DNA from: Bradyrhizobium sp. AUGA SZCCT0283
Lineage (GTDB): Bacteria > Pseudomonadota > Alphaproteobacteria > Rhizobiales > Xanthobacteraceae
Length of the DNA stretch: 64,000 nt
Reading direction: 5' to 3'
Assembly: GCF_018130385.1 (NCBI RefSeq)
Contig: NZ_JAFCLU010000009.1
Location: 1-64,000, forward strand
Made by a program: the position numbers and the translations under genes. Position 1 is the first letter of the stretch. Each line of letters opens with the position of its first letter. This document shows positions 35,769 to 45,000 of this stretch, in pieces. The notes under the pieces were generated by a model. That model had not been told where the DNA came from. It made no database searches and saw only the letters and a list, made by a program, of their open reading frames with translations.

Positions 35769-36682
35769 CTCTCCATCTCCCTGCGCGGATCCTGCTCGTT
35801 TTTCGGTTGCCATGTCTCGAGAAACGCGACCAGTTCGGGTTCTTCGGCTGTGGGCAGCACCACCTTGAGGGTGATCAGCTGATGCCCGCGCTGTCCGGTT
35901 TTGCGGTTGCGAATGCCTCTTTCACGCAGCCGCAACGTGGTGCCCGTATTCGATCCCTTCGGGACGGTCACCGTCACCGGTTGACCTATTGTCGGCACCT
36001 GGATCCGACCGCCGAGCATCGCTTCCCTCAGGGTCACGGGAACCTCGACATGGATGTTCTCATCCTTGCGGTGAAAGAACGGATGCGGCTGGATATGCAG
36101 CTCGACATAGGCATCGCCCGGCGGACCGCCGCCATAGCCGGGCATTCCCTGTTCTTTCAGCCGCAGCATCTGCCGGTCCTCGGCGCCCTCGGGCACAGTC
36201 ACCTGCAAGGTCTTGCCCTCCGGCAGCGTGATGGCGTGCGTGGCGCCGTTGGCAGCGTCCAGGAAGGCCACAGGAAGCACATAGCTCACATCCTGGCCGC
36301 GTGCCCGAAACGCGTCCCGTGAGCGTTGACCCCTGCCGGCAAACGCCTTTGCCAGGAATTCCTCCAGATCCTCGTTGCTGTCGAAACCGTCCTGCGCGGC
36401 ATGCGAGGTGTAGGCGGGCCCGTCGGCGAAGTCGCGATAGAATCGCTCCTGCGGCCGCTCCGCGCCACTGGCGTCGATCTCACCCGCATCGAACCTCCGC
36501 CGCTTCTCCTTGTCCCTGAGCAGATCGTTGGCAGCCGAGATGTCCTTGAATTTTGCCTCCGCCTCCTTGTCGCCCGGGTGGAGATCCGGATGAAACTTGC
36601 GCGCCAGTTTCTTGAAGGCGTCCTTGATCTCCTTGTCGGTCGCGGATCCGCTTACGCCGAGGGTCTGGTAAGGGTCTTTCAT
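35765..36682 (-). CDS. cbpA: Curved-DNA-binding J-domain co-chaperone (CbpA/DnaJ)
   Basis: A 305-residue J protein: a J-domain at residues 1-70 (the HPD motif in FHPDLHPGD), a G/F-like linker and two C-terminal substrate-binding domains (DVSYVLPVAFLDAANG ... VPVTLREAMLGG). No zinc-finger cysteines, so it is the CbpA type. It stimulates DnaK and can bind curved DNA in stationary phase. It overlaps the SbmA-like stop upstream (ATGA) and cbpM downstream. Confidence 0.94.
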   Translation of the reverse strand: MKDPYQTLGVSGSATDKEIKDAFKKLARKFHPDLHPGDKEAEAKFKDISAANDLLRDKEKRRRFDAGEIDASGAERPQERFYRDFADGPAYTSHAAQDGFDSNEDLEEFLAKAFAGRGQRSRDAFRARGQDVSYVLPVAFLDAANGATHAITLPEGKTLQVTVPEGAEDRQMLRLKEQGMPGYGGGPPGDAYVELHIQPHPFFHRKDENIHVEVPVTLREAMLGGRIQVPTIGQPVTVTVPKGSNTGTTLRLRERGIRNRKTGQRGHQLITLKVVLPTAEEPELVAFLETWQPKNEQDPRREMER

Positions 36683-37848
36683 TCTTCCGATCCCTTCAAA
36701 TCAGCCCGCGCGCGATCAATTTGATCCAGCCCAAGCAGCAGCGATGCGACGCGATTGGCGGAGGAGGCCCATTCCGCAAGCCGTGCGTAATTGTCGGTGA
36801 ACCAATTGAACGCGCTCGTCACCATGACGAAGGCGGCTGCCGCCTGAACCACTTCCCCGAGGCTCATCTCACCTGCAAGATACTTTGGGGTACAGAGCAG
36901 CAGGCCGATGACCGGCGTAATCAGGACACTGGCGTGCGTGATCAGAGTCAACCGCATCAGCTGCCAACAATAGGTTAGCCAAATGGCGATCACCGCCTTC
37001 AAGGCCGAGCCAACTGCCTGGCGACCGTCCTTCTGGTCATCCTTGAGCGCGGTACCTTCACCAGTTTCGCGCAGGTGGGTCCCGATCGATCTCAGTTCGG
37101 CTTCGCATCGCTTGTTTTCCTCCAGCACGTGGACCAGGTGTTGGGCAATCAGAAAAGTTGCGGCCGAAAGCAGGATGGAATAGACGACAACCGATATGAC
37201 AAGGTAGCCGGGAATATTGAGCGTGAAGCCGTCGAAGCTTACGATCAAGCCATCCCCAACAGACCAGAGCACGCCGATAAACGTAATCGCCGTGAGGAAC
37301 GACGAGAGCAGTCCGATCGTAAGATCAATGGGAAGATCTGTCGCGATCCTTACGTCCTCGGCGATCCGAAACTCGGGAGCTTGATGGTCCCCGCGCACGA
37401 ATCTCAGCCGGACATAGCGATCGTTTTCCAGCCAATAGTCGTAGAGACGGTTGCTCATCCACTCGCGCCATGTGCGCTGCATGGTCATCCGGGCCCAGAC
37501 CGAAAAAATAGCGAGGAAAATACTGGCAGCGGCCAACGGAACGAACCGCAGCGTCTGCATCCAGAGCTCCGCCGCATCCTTGCGCTCTACGGCATTGAAG
37601 AAGTCGCGATTCCAGAAATTCAACCCGTACTGGGTCCATAGCTGCAGGAGCACCGTGGCGATCAATAGGACGACCAGCAGCCAGGCGCGCCACGCGGAAC
37701 GGCCCTTCCAGAAGCCGGAAGCACTTTGCCAGAAGCGGGAGAGCAACTGCCCTTCGTCCGGAGCAATGTAAGCCTGATCTGGCATCTCGCTTCGTGTTGA
37801 TGGCGGCGGAGCCTGCTGAGTGGATGGTACGATACCTCGATCGGACAT
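36679..37848 (-). CDS. SbmA/BacA-like membrane transporter domain without ATPase
   Basis: A 389-residue membrane protein with the N-terminal TMD of the SbmA/BacA/YddA family (six segments; LQLWTQYGLNFWNRDFFNAVERKD; AFNWFTDNYARLAEWASSANRV). The usual C-terminal nucleotide-binding domain of the YddA subgroup is absent. SbmA/BacA itself also lacks an ATPase and imports peptides with the proton gradient; BacA is needed for rhizobial symbiosis. It overlaps cbpA, and an amino-acid permease lies ten bases upstream in the operon. Peptide import or very-long-chain fatty acid handling are options. Confidence 0.85.
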   Translation of the reverse strand: MSDRGIVPSTQQAPPPSTRSEMPDQAYIAPDEGQLLSRFWQSASGFWKGRSAWRAWLLVVLLIATVLLQLWTQYGLNFWNRDFFNAVERKDAAELWMQTLRFVPLAAASIFLAIFSVWARMTMQRTWREWMSNRLYDYWLENDRYVRLRFVRGDHQAPEFRIAEDVRIATDLPIDLTIGLLSSFLTAITFIGVLWSVGDGLIVSFDGFTLNIPGYLVISVVVYSILLSAATFLIAQHLVHVLEENKRCEAELRSIGTHLRETGEGTALKDDQKDGRQAVGSALKAVIAIWLTYCWQLMRLTLITHASVLITPVIGLLLCTPKYLAGEMSLGEVVQAAAAFVMVTSAFNWFTDNYARLAEWASSANRVASLLLGLDQIDRARADLKGSEE

Positions 37849-37857
37849 TTGGCGTAC

Positions 37858-39087
37858 CTACTTCAGGAAGGCAAACGCCATCATGGCAATGCAGGTTGCA
37901 AATCCGGCTGCCGGAACGAGAACCGGGACGGTTATATGTGGCGTTTTGGACTGCACACCGCGATAGCGAAGCCGGAGCAATGATAGATTGACCAGCGCAA
38001 AGACTACAAGGGTTGCCAGAGATGTGCCCTCTGCAAGGGATGCCAGTGGTACGAACAGCGCAAGGGGGGCGACCATCACTACAATGAGCACTGTCGCGAC
38101 CCAGGGAGTTCCGGTCCGTGGACTCACCCGCGCGAGGACGGCAGGCAACTGGCGCTCCCGCGCGACACCGTAGATGACCCGAGCCGCCATCGTCATCTGC
38201 GCAAGGATCGTGTTCAGCGTTGCGACAATGGCGATCGCGCTGATTGTTGCGGGGCTGACACCGGCCACTTCACGGAACACCAGACTCAGCGGTGCCGACG
38301 AGGACGACAGGCGTTCAATCGGCACGGCGGTCACCGCGACCGCTGCGACAACTACATACAGGATTGTCGAGATAAGCAACGTCAGTATCATGGCACGCGG
38401 GATGTCGCGGTGCGGAACCTTCGCTTCCTCGACAACGTTTGCAAGGTCCTCGAAGCCGATAAAAGCAAAAAATGCGAGCAAGCTACCGAAGGCGATTCCT
38501 GACAGCCCGGCCGCATTCAGCGGTGGCATGTGTGCGGTCGTTGCGACAATGGGAAGGTCCGCATAAACGGCGGCGACGACAACGATAACAAGTCCACCGA
38601 CCTCGATCAGCGTGAAGATACTCGCCAGAACGACGGATTCCAGAATTCCCCAGCACGCCACGCCTCCAAGAATCGCCAGAACCGCGATCACGATTATAGA
38701 TTTGGGAAAACTGACGAATTGCTGGATATAGCCGGCGGATCCGAGCGTTACGGCCGCCGAGGAAATCACCCCGATAGCAACGGTCAGCAGGCCGACGGTC
38801 GTCGAGAATCCACGCGATCGGAAGGCTGCCCTGACGTAAGCCGCTTCGCCGGCGCTGACCGGAAAACGTGTTGATAATTCCGCGTAGGAGGCGACGGTCA
38901 GACCCATCACCGCCGCCGCAAGGACGAACGACCACGGAGCATGAATCCGGGCATGGCCCGCCACCTCGCCGATCAGTACATAAATGCCGGCGCCAACCGT
39001 AATTCCTGTCCCGTATAAAACAAGTAGAGGCAACCCAAGACGGCGGCGCAAAGGCACGAAGGCTTCAGTCGATCGCTCGCTCATCAT
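37858..39087 (-). CDS. APC-superfamily amino acid permease
   Basis: A 409-residue transporter with about 12 membrane segments. The family motif GTGITVGAGIYVLIGEVAG opens the first segment, and FFAFIGFEDLANVVEEAKVPHRDIPRAM is the conserved APC loop. It is first gene of the permease / SbmA-like / cbpA / cbpM operon. The substrate (a cationic or neutral amino acid) is not readable. Start ATG at 39087 or 39084. No FixK box was found upstream. Confidence 0.9.
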   Translation of the reverse strand: MMSERSTEAFVPLRRRLGLPLLVLYGTGITVGAGIYVLIGEVAGHARIHAPWSFVLAAAVMGLTVASYAELSTRFPVSAGEAAYVRAAFRSRGFSTTVGLLTVAIGVISSAAVTLGSAGYIQQFVSFPKSIIVIAVLAILGGVACWGILESVVLASIFTLIEVGGLVIVVVAAVYADLPIVATTAHMPPLNAAGLSGIAFGSLLAFFAFIGFEDLANVVEEAKVPHRDIPRAMILTLLISTILYVVVAAVAVTAVPIERLSSSSAPLSLVFREVAGVSPATISAIAIVATLNTILAQMTMAARVIYGVARERQLPAVLARVSPRTGTPWVATVLIVVMVAPLALFVPLASLAEGTSLATLVVFALVNLSLLRLRYRGVQSKTPHITVPVLVPAAGFATCIAMMAFAFLK

Positions 39088-39227
39088 TCGAAACCCCAGG
39101 GCCGCGATTGCCTGCGCTTGCGCCAGTTCTTCCGCGGAGCGCCTGGTATCCGGTGTTGCCCCTGGAAGACCATGATTGCGCGGATCGCTCTTGCTCTCTC
39201 TAAAGGGATTGCCTGGGTCCGGGAATA

Positions 39228-39455
39228 TCAGGTCGGTTCCTGAACATCGGGGTAGACTCGTTCTCGATGCACCTCCGCGCCCGACTCGTCGATGACAACG
39301 ATAGCAAGGGCGGGGTCTTTGCGTGGCTGCTCGCTGCCTAACCGCCGTGCAAGCTCCTTGCTGTGCTCGATTGCATTCGCGATCGCAGGAAACTCCAGCC
39401 CAGCTCTATCCCGGATCGGAATGCCGTCCTTCCTGTCAAAGTAAAATGTCGGCAT
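39228..39455 (-). CDS. Small protein of the DUF6894 type
   Basis: A 75-residue protein beginning MPTFYFDRKDG and holding GLEFPAIANAIEHSKELARRL, the pattern of the short DUF6894 proteins that are multiplied in bradyrhizobia. ATG 39455 has AGGAA seven bases upstream; the longer frame to 39548 lacks support. Function unknown. The 300 bases on to 39756 contain no gene I can support. Confidence 0.65.
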   Translation of the reverse strand: MPTFYFDRKDGIPIRDRAGLEFPAIANAIEHSKELARRLGSEQPRKDPALAIVVIDESGAEVHRERVYPDVQEPT

Positions 39456-39756
39456 CAATGGTTCCTGTAAAATTCTCACAGAATTGAGCGGATGCTCTTG
39501 AAAGCCGATGAGACCCCAAGAGCATCCGCGAATTTGACGTCCAGGCAAGCGTGCTCCGTATCACATCGGCCGCGAGCTTCCCTTACGCTTGCGTCCAATA
39601 AATCAATGCGAAGGAACCGACCATGCGATAGATCAAACATCGCCCTGCGTTGGCGGTCTCCCGTACCCGGCAATCATGCGGGAAAATCCAGACAAGCGGA
39701 CATCTGGACGCGGCGGGTGGGCAATCTGGGCGAGAGATCAAATCCAGCGCGACGCC

Positions 39757-40098
39757 TTATTCCAGCGACTTCAGAAAGCTGATGAAGTCGCCGACCTGGC
39801 CGGGATCCAGCCGAAACTCGGGCATCCTTGGGTGGCCCGTCGACAACCCTTCGCCGAGTGCGTCTTCCAGCGTTTCGACCGGATAGCGTTTGTGAAGAGT
39901 CCGAAATGGAGGCGCGGCAGTGCGAGGGCTTCGGGTAGCTCTGTCGATCGAGTGACACTGCGAACAGTTGGCTTGCGCGAAGGCTTTGCCGCGCCGGACG
40001 CTTTGTGCGTCGGCAAATGCCGGAAAACCGGTGGCGATGTTTGAAATGATAAATATCGAAAGAAAATGCGGCGCAACCCTGCGTCGGTGCGTGCTCAT
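39757..40098 (-). CDS. Small periplasmic c-type cytochrome
   Basis: A 113-residue cytochrome c with an export signal (FLSIFIISNIATGFPAFADA), heme site CSQCH (Cys45, Cys48, His49) and a likely Met ligand in PRMPEF near residue 92. The fold is class I. It is the same length as the cytochrome at 30146 but a different sequence. A perfect FixK box lies 84 bases before the ATG, so it should be made at low oxygen. Confidence 0.9.
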   Translation of the reverse strand: MSTHRRRVAPHFLSIFIISNIATGFPAFADAQSVRRGKAFAQANCSQCHSIDRATRSPRTAAPPFRTLHKRYPVETLEDALGEGLSTGHPRMPEFRLDPGQVGDFISFLKSLE

Positions 40099-40182
40099 TG
40101 GAATGGCTCTTTCAGCTAACCCGGGCAGTTTCCCGCCGTGGAATCAGATATTTTCATCGTCCCATCCATTCGGCCAGGTCAT

Positions 40183-40196
40183 TTGATGCAAATCAA
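40183..40196. promoter_or_regulatory. FixK/FNR box before the 39.8-kb cytochrome c gene
   Basis: TTGATGCAAATCAA, full consensus, 84 bases upstream of the cytochrome ATG on the minus strand. Confidence 0.8.
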
Positions 40197-40230
40197 TCCC
40201 GATAGCCCTGGTTCGACCGCCGGATCGTGC

Positions 40231-40244
40231 TTGACCTGCGTCAA
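40231..40244. promoter_or_regulatory. FixK/FNR box before the CBS-BON gene
   Basis: TTGACCTGCGTCAA, full consensus, 50 bases before the ATG at 40295. With the box at 40183 it makes a second divergent, doubly regulated promoter region. Confidence 0.8.
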
Positions 40245-40294
40245 TAGCAAGGAGTCCGTCTTGATTAGTCTTTGATCCAAAATTGGAGGCTTGA

Positions 40295-41026
40295 ATGCGC
40301 GCGCATCAAATCATGACCCGCAAGGTGATCACGGTGAAGGCCGATACATCGATCCGGGATGCTGCAAATCTCATGCTGCAACAGCATATTAGCGGGCTTC
40401 CCGTGGTTGACGAGGCCGACAGGCTGATCGGTATTGTCTCGGAAGGTGACTTTATCTGCCGCGGTGAGATCGGCACGCAAACACCGCGCATCAGGTGGCT
40501 CGACTTTCTCATGGGTCCCGGGAAATCGGCCGTCGATTTCGTGCGTGAGCACGGTCGGAAGGTCGGCGAGATTATGACGCACGACGATCTCTGCACTGTG
40601 ACAGAGGACACGCCACTGGAGGAACTGGTGCGATTGATGGAACGGAGGAATGTCAAGCGTGTGCCTGTTGTGCGCGAAGCTGCTTTGGTCGGGATTGTGA
40701 CGCGGACTGACCTGCTTCGCGCCGTCGCAAGTCTTGCTCGGGATATTCCGGATCCGACAGCCGACGATGACCACATTCGCAACCGTGTGATCGCATCCAT
40801 TGAGAAGAACGAATGGAAGCCGGCGCAGCTTGGTGTCACGGTACGAGACGGGATCGTGCATCTGAGCGGTATGATCACGGATGAGCGCTCTCGGCAGGCG
40901 AGCATCGTCGCCGCTGAAAATGTCGACGGCGTCAAGTTGGTCCACGATCACCTCTACCTGTTTGACGCGATGTCCGGGCTTTGGTTCCGGTCGCCGGAGG
41001 ATGAGGGATGGGCAAGGGCCGGATAG
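40295..41026 (+). CDS. CBS-pair protein with C-terminal BON domain
   Basis: A 243-residue protein: two CBS motifs (residues 7-60 and 88-140, with HISGLPVVDEADRLIGIVSEGDF and NVKRVPVVREAALVGIVTRTDLL) and a BON domain (about 155-220; VTVRDGIVHLSGMITDERSRQ). CBS pairs bind adenosyl nucleotides such as AMP or ATP, and BON domains bind membranes or ligands. GGAGG lies before the ATG. The role is likely energy-state sensing in the low-oxygen response; the partner is unknown. Confidence 0.92.
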   Translation: MRAHQIMTRKVITVKADTSIRDAANLMLQQHISGLPVVDEADRLIGIVSEGDFICRGEIGTQTPRIRWLDFLMGPGKSAVDFVREHGRKVGEIMTHDDLCTVTEDTPLEELVRLMERRNVKRVPVVREAALVGIVTRTDLLRAVASLARDIPDPTADDDHIRNRVIASIEKNEWKPAQLGVTVRDGIVHLSGMITDERSRQASIVAAENVDGVKLVHDHLYLFDAMSGLWFRSPEDEGWARAG

Positions 41027-41129
41027 CGCGGTTGTTCCGCCAATGCCCCGGTGATGTCGGTTCGTTTATCTCTTAGCTGCGGACATGAGACTTTGCTTGC
41101 CTGCCAGGAGGGCGAGGAAGCAGGTCGCG

Positions 41130-42059
41130 TCAAGATTTTCGATGTTTTGCGTTCACCGCGATCGCAGCCGCTGCGGTGCGGTTCTCGACGCCGAGTTTCG
41201 AGTAGATTTGCTCGAGGTGCTTGTCGACGGTGCGTGGGCTCAAGCCCAGAATTTGCGCGATGTCGCGGTTGGTCTTGCCCTTCGACAGCCACGACAGCAC
41301 TTCGCCCTCGCGTGTCGTCAGACCAAGCTCGCTGGAGAATTCCGCCGGCGTCTCAGTGCCGGAATCCTTTGCAAGCCGCAGCAGGAATTCGTTGCTGCCC
41401 AGCCTGCCCATATATTGCAGCCGGAGCTGTTCGTTGCCGGGAAGCGCGGTCATGATCGCGGCTTTCGACCCGGCCTTGCCCTTGCGGGCCTGGTCCAGCC
41501 ATTGCGGGATCGGCTGCGGCAGCACGACATCGTCGTCGCTATCCGGGCTAAGCGCATCCGACAGCAGTTTCTGCGCCTGGGGTGTCGCCCACATGATCTT
41601 GCCCACGCCGTTGACGGCGAGCAGATAGCGGCCGGAGACGTCGAGCGCGGCCCGCGCGCTCTGGGTCAGCCGCGCATTGGCGAGGTGGACGCGGATGCGC
41701 GCCAGCATCTCCTCGACCGCAATGGGCTTGGTGACGTAGTCGACGCCGCCGGCCTCCAGGCCGCGCACGATGTGCTCGGTTTCGGCCAGCCCTGTCATGA
41801 AGATGATGGGAACGTGGTCGAGGCCGGCGTCACGCTTCAGCCGCCTGCAGGTTTCAAAACCATCCAGCCCGGGCATGACCGCGTCAAGCAGTACGATGTC
41901 GGGCGTGATCTGGTCGACGATCCGCATCGCGGCTGCGCCGTCGAGCGCGACCATGACCGTCATGCCGGCGCCGTCGAGCGCATCGGTGAGCAGCCGCAGG
42001 GTCTCCGGCGAATCATCGACGATGAGGGCGACGTCGCGCTTTTTGGATTCAGTGATCAT
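41130..42059 (-). CDS. Response regulator with LuxR-type DNA-binding domain
   Basis: A 309-residue regulator. The receiver (1-125) has acidic residues Asp15/Asp16, phospho-acceptor Asp59 and Lys111. A middle region of about 120 residues is PAS-like (YLLAVNGVGKIMWATPQAQKLL). A NarL/LuxR helix-turn-helix ends the protein (LTTREGEVLSWLSKGKTNRDIAQILGLSPRTVDKHLEQIYSKLG). Its ATG overlaps the end of the adjacent sensor kinase gene by 11 bases, so the two form a coupled pair. It is the likely activator of the divergent amide-uptake operon, but the site it binds is only predicted. Confidence 0.92.
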   Translation of the reverse strand: MITESKKRDVALIVDDSPETLRLLTDALDGAGMTVMVALDGAAAMRIVDQITPDIVLLDAVMPGLDGFETCRRLKRDAGLDHVPIIFMTGLAETEHIVRGLEAGGVDYVTKPIAVEEMLARIRVHLANARLTQSARAALDVSGRYLLAVNGVGKIMWATPQAQKLLSDALSPDSDDDVVLPQPIPQWLDQARKGKAGSKAAIMTALPGNEQLRLQYMGRLGSNEFLLRLAKDSGTETPAEFSSELGLTTREGEVLSWLSKGKTNRDIAQILGLSPRTVDKHLEQIYSKLGVENRTAAAAIAVNAKHRKS

Positions 42060-45000
42060 AACTGTGCAGTGTTTTCAGGGTCGCCATGTACTGATCGAGA
42101 TCGAAGCGGTCGATCAAGGCGCGCATTTGCGACACGAAGTCGGCATGTTCGGGGTAGTCGATCCCGATCTCGTCCAGCTTGACCTGGATTGCGCGGATGT
42201 AGCCGAGTTGCCCGAGGCCGATCAGTTCCTCGACATATTTCACCGGTGGCCGCGATCCCGTCTCCGGCTTCCAGCGCGGCTGGGGTATCTGCTCGGCCTC
42301 GTACTGCCATTCGATCCTGAGCAATTGCCGGATCGTCTCCACCAGCTTGGGGATATCGATCGGCTTCATCAGATAGCCGTCGTGAAACGGCTGCGCCAGC
42401 GGCGCGCCATGCGCCTCCAGCGCGCTCGCCGACACCATCAGGATGCGGGCCTGATGATGACCGCTGGCGCGCAACGTTTCCGCCACCGTCCAGCCGTCCA
42501 TGCCTGCCATCGAGATATCCAGCAGGAACAGATCGGGCCGGCAGTGCTGTGCCAGCGCAAGGCAGCCCGGTCCGTCGGGCGCGCTCAGGAGAATGAAGCC
42601 GAGCGGCGCCAGCACCTCGCGCAGCAGGTCGCGGTGGGTCGGATCGTCGTCGGTGATCAGGATCGTCTTGCGCGGGCCGTGATAGCCGAAGATCGGCGCC
42701 TCGATCGGCGCAATCCGCGTCGGATTGGTGACTTCCGACAGCAGGATCTTGACGCGGAACGTGCTGCCGGTGCCGACCTCGCTCGTCACCCTGATATCGC
42801 CGCCCATGACGCCGGCGAGCAGCCGGCTGATGGTCAGCCCGAGACCGGTGCCGGTCTGCGGCTGCGACACGCCGAGCGCACCGCGCTCGAACGGCGCGAA
42901 GATGCGTTCGAGATCGTCAGCCTGAATACCCGGGCCGGTGTCGATCACCTCGAACTCCGCGACCGGGCTGCGGTAATGCACGACGAACTGCACGCTGCCG
43001 GTCTGCGTGAACTTCAGCGCATTCGACAGCAGGTTGATCAGAACCTGGCGCAGACGCTTTTCGTCGGCATAGACGACGAGGGGCAGCACCGAAGGCCGCC
43101 TGAAAACGAAGTCGATACCCTTGGCGGCCGCCTGAACGCGAAACATCCCGACGAGTTGGTCGAGGAATTCGCTCAGGCGCACCTCGTCGCGGGACAGATA
43201 GAGCCGGCCGGCCTCGATCTTGGAAATATCGAGGATGCCGTCGATCAGCCCGGACAGATGATCGGCGCTGCGGCGGACCACGCGCACCTGATCGCGCGGC
43301 TTCGTAGTAAGGCTGGAATCCTGTTCCAGCAGTTGCGCATAGCCGGAGATCGCATTCAGCGGCGAGCGCAGTTCGTGGCTCAGGCCGACCACATAGCGGC
43401 TCTTGGCGAGGTTCGCCGATTCCGCTACTTCCTTGGCGCGCTGCAGCTCGGCATCGGTGCGCTTGTGCGCGTCGATTTCCTGGATCAAGAGCGCGGTCTG
43501 CCGCCGCGTTTCCGCCTCCGCCGCGCGGCGGCTCTGCTGCGCCAGCACGAACAGCCACGCCACCACGCCGATGATGATGGTGAGCGCGAAGAAAACCTTC
43601 CAGAGCACGTCGGACAGAAGGAGGTTGTCGACCGCAACCGTTGCCGACGTCTGCAGGTAGATCAGCCCGAGCGTCAGCCCGACGAGGCCAGCGGATACCG
43701 CGAACACGCCGAGATAATGCCCGAACTGCGAGTTGATCCGGGCGTAGATCGTCTCCGGCAGCATTTTGCCCAGCGTCTCCGACACCTGCGCGCCGATCCG
43801 CGCATGCGGCTTGCAGAGGTCGTGGCAGCGCGCGTCGAGCGAACAGCACAGCGAACATATCGGGCCGGCGTAGGCGGGGCAGGAGGCCATGTCCTCCGGC
43901 TCGAACGAATGCTCGCAGATACAGCACTGGATCGCCTCGAGGTTCTGCCAGCTTCGTTTGGGTTTGCGCGCGATGTAATATTTGCCGTCGGTGGCCCATG
44001 CGATCAGCGGCGCGGCGATGAAGGCGACCGCCAGCGCCACGAAGGCCGAGAGCGCCTTTGCCGTCGGTCCGAACAGGCCGTAGAACGCTGAGATCGAGAC
44101 GAGGGTCGCGATCGTCATGGCGCCGACGCCGACCGGGTTGATGTCGTAGAGATGCGCGCGCTTGAACTCGATGTGCTGCGGGCGAAGCCTAAGCGGCTTG
44201 TTGATGACGAGATCGGCGACCAGCGCGCCGACCCAGGCAATCGCGACGTTGGAGTAGAGCGCCAGCGTCTGCTCCAGCGCCTTGTAGACGCCGATTTCCA
44301 TCAGCAGCAGCGCCACCATGACGTTGAACACCAGCCAGACGACGCGGCCGGGATGGCTGTGCGTCAGCCGCGAGAAGAAGTTCGACCACGCGATCGAGCC
44401 TGCATAGGCGTTGGTGACGTTGATCTTGACCTGCGAGAGAATGACGAAGGTGCCGGTCAGCGCCAGCGCCAGATCGGGCTGCGACAGCACGTAGCGGAAC
44501 GCTTCGAGATACATGTGCGCCGGATCGGCGGCCTGTTCGTTGGCGACGCCGTGGCTGAGCGCGAAGTAGGCGAGGAAGGATCCGACGAGCAGTTTCAGCG
44601 CGCCGAAAATGATCCAGCCGGGGCCCGCACCCAGCAGGGCGATCCACCACGAGGTTCGCGAGGTGCGGCGGTCGCGCGGCAGAAACCGCAGGAAGTCGAC
44701 CTGTTCGCCGATCTGCGCCACCAGCGAAAACACCACTGAGGCGGCGGTGCCGAACAGCAAGAGATCGAGATGGCCGCTCGCGTCGCCATGTTCGCCGGCG
44801 AATTTCCGCCATTCCGTGAACGAATGCGGGTTGGCCCAGGCGATCGCCACGAAGGGAAGGATGTGGAGCACGACCCAGAGCGGCTGCGTCCACAGTTGGA
44901 AGCGGCTGATCAAGGTGATGCCGTAGGTCACCAGGGGAATGATAACGACAGCGCTGATGAGATAGCCGAGCGGGCGCGGGATGCCGAAGCACATCTCCAG

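Noticed and set aside
43403..43660. Antisense frame in the sensor kinase
   Set aside because: Shadow of the kinase gene on the other strand, with no recognisable motif.
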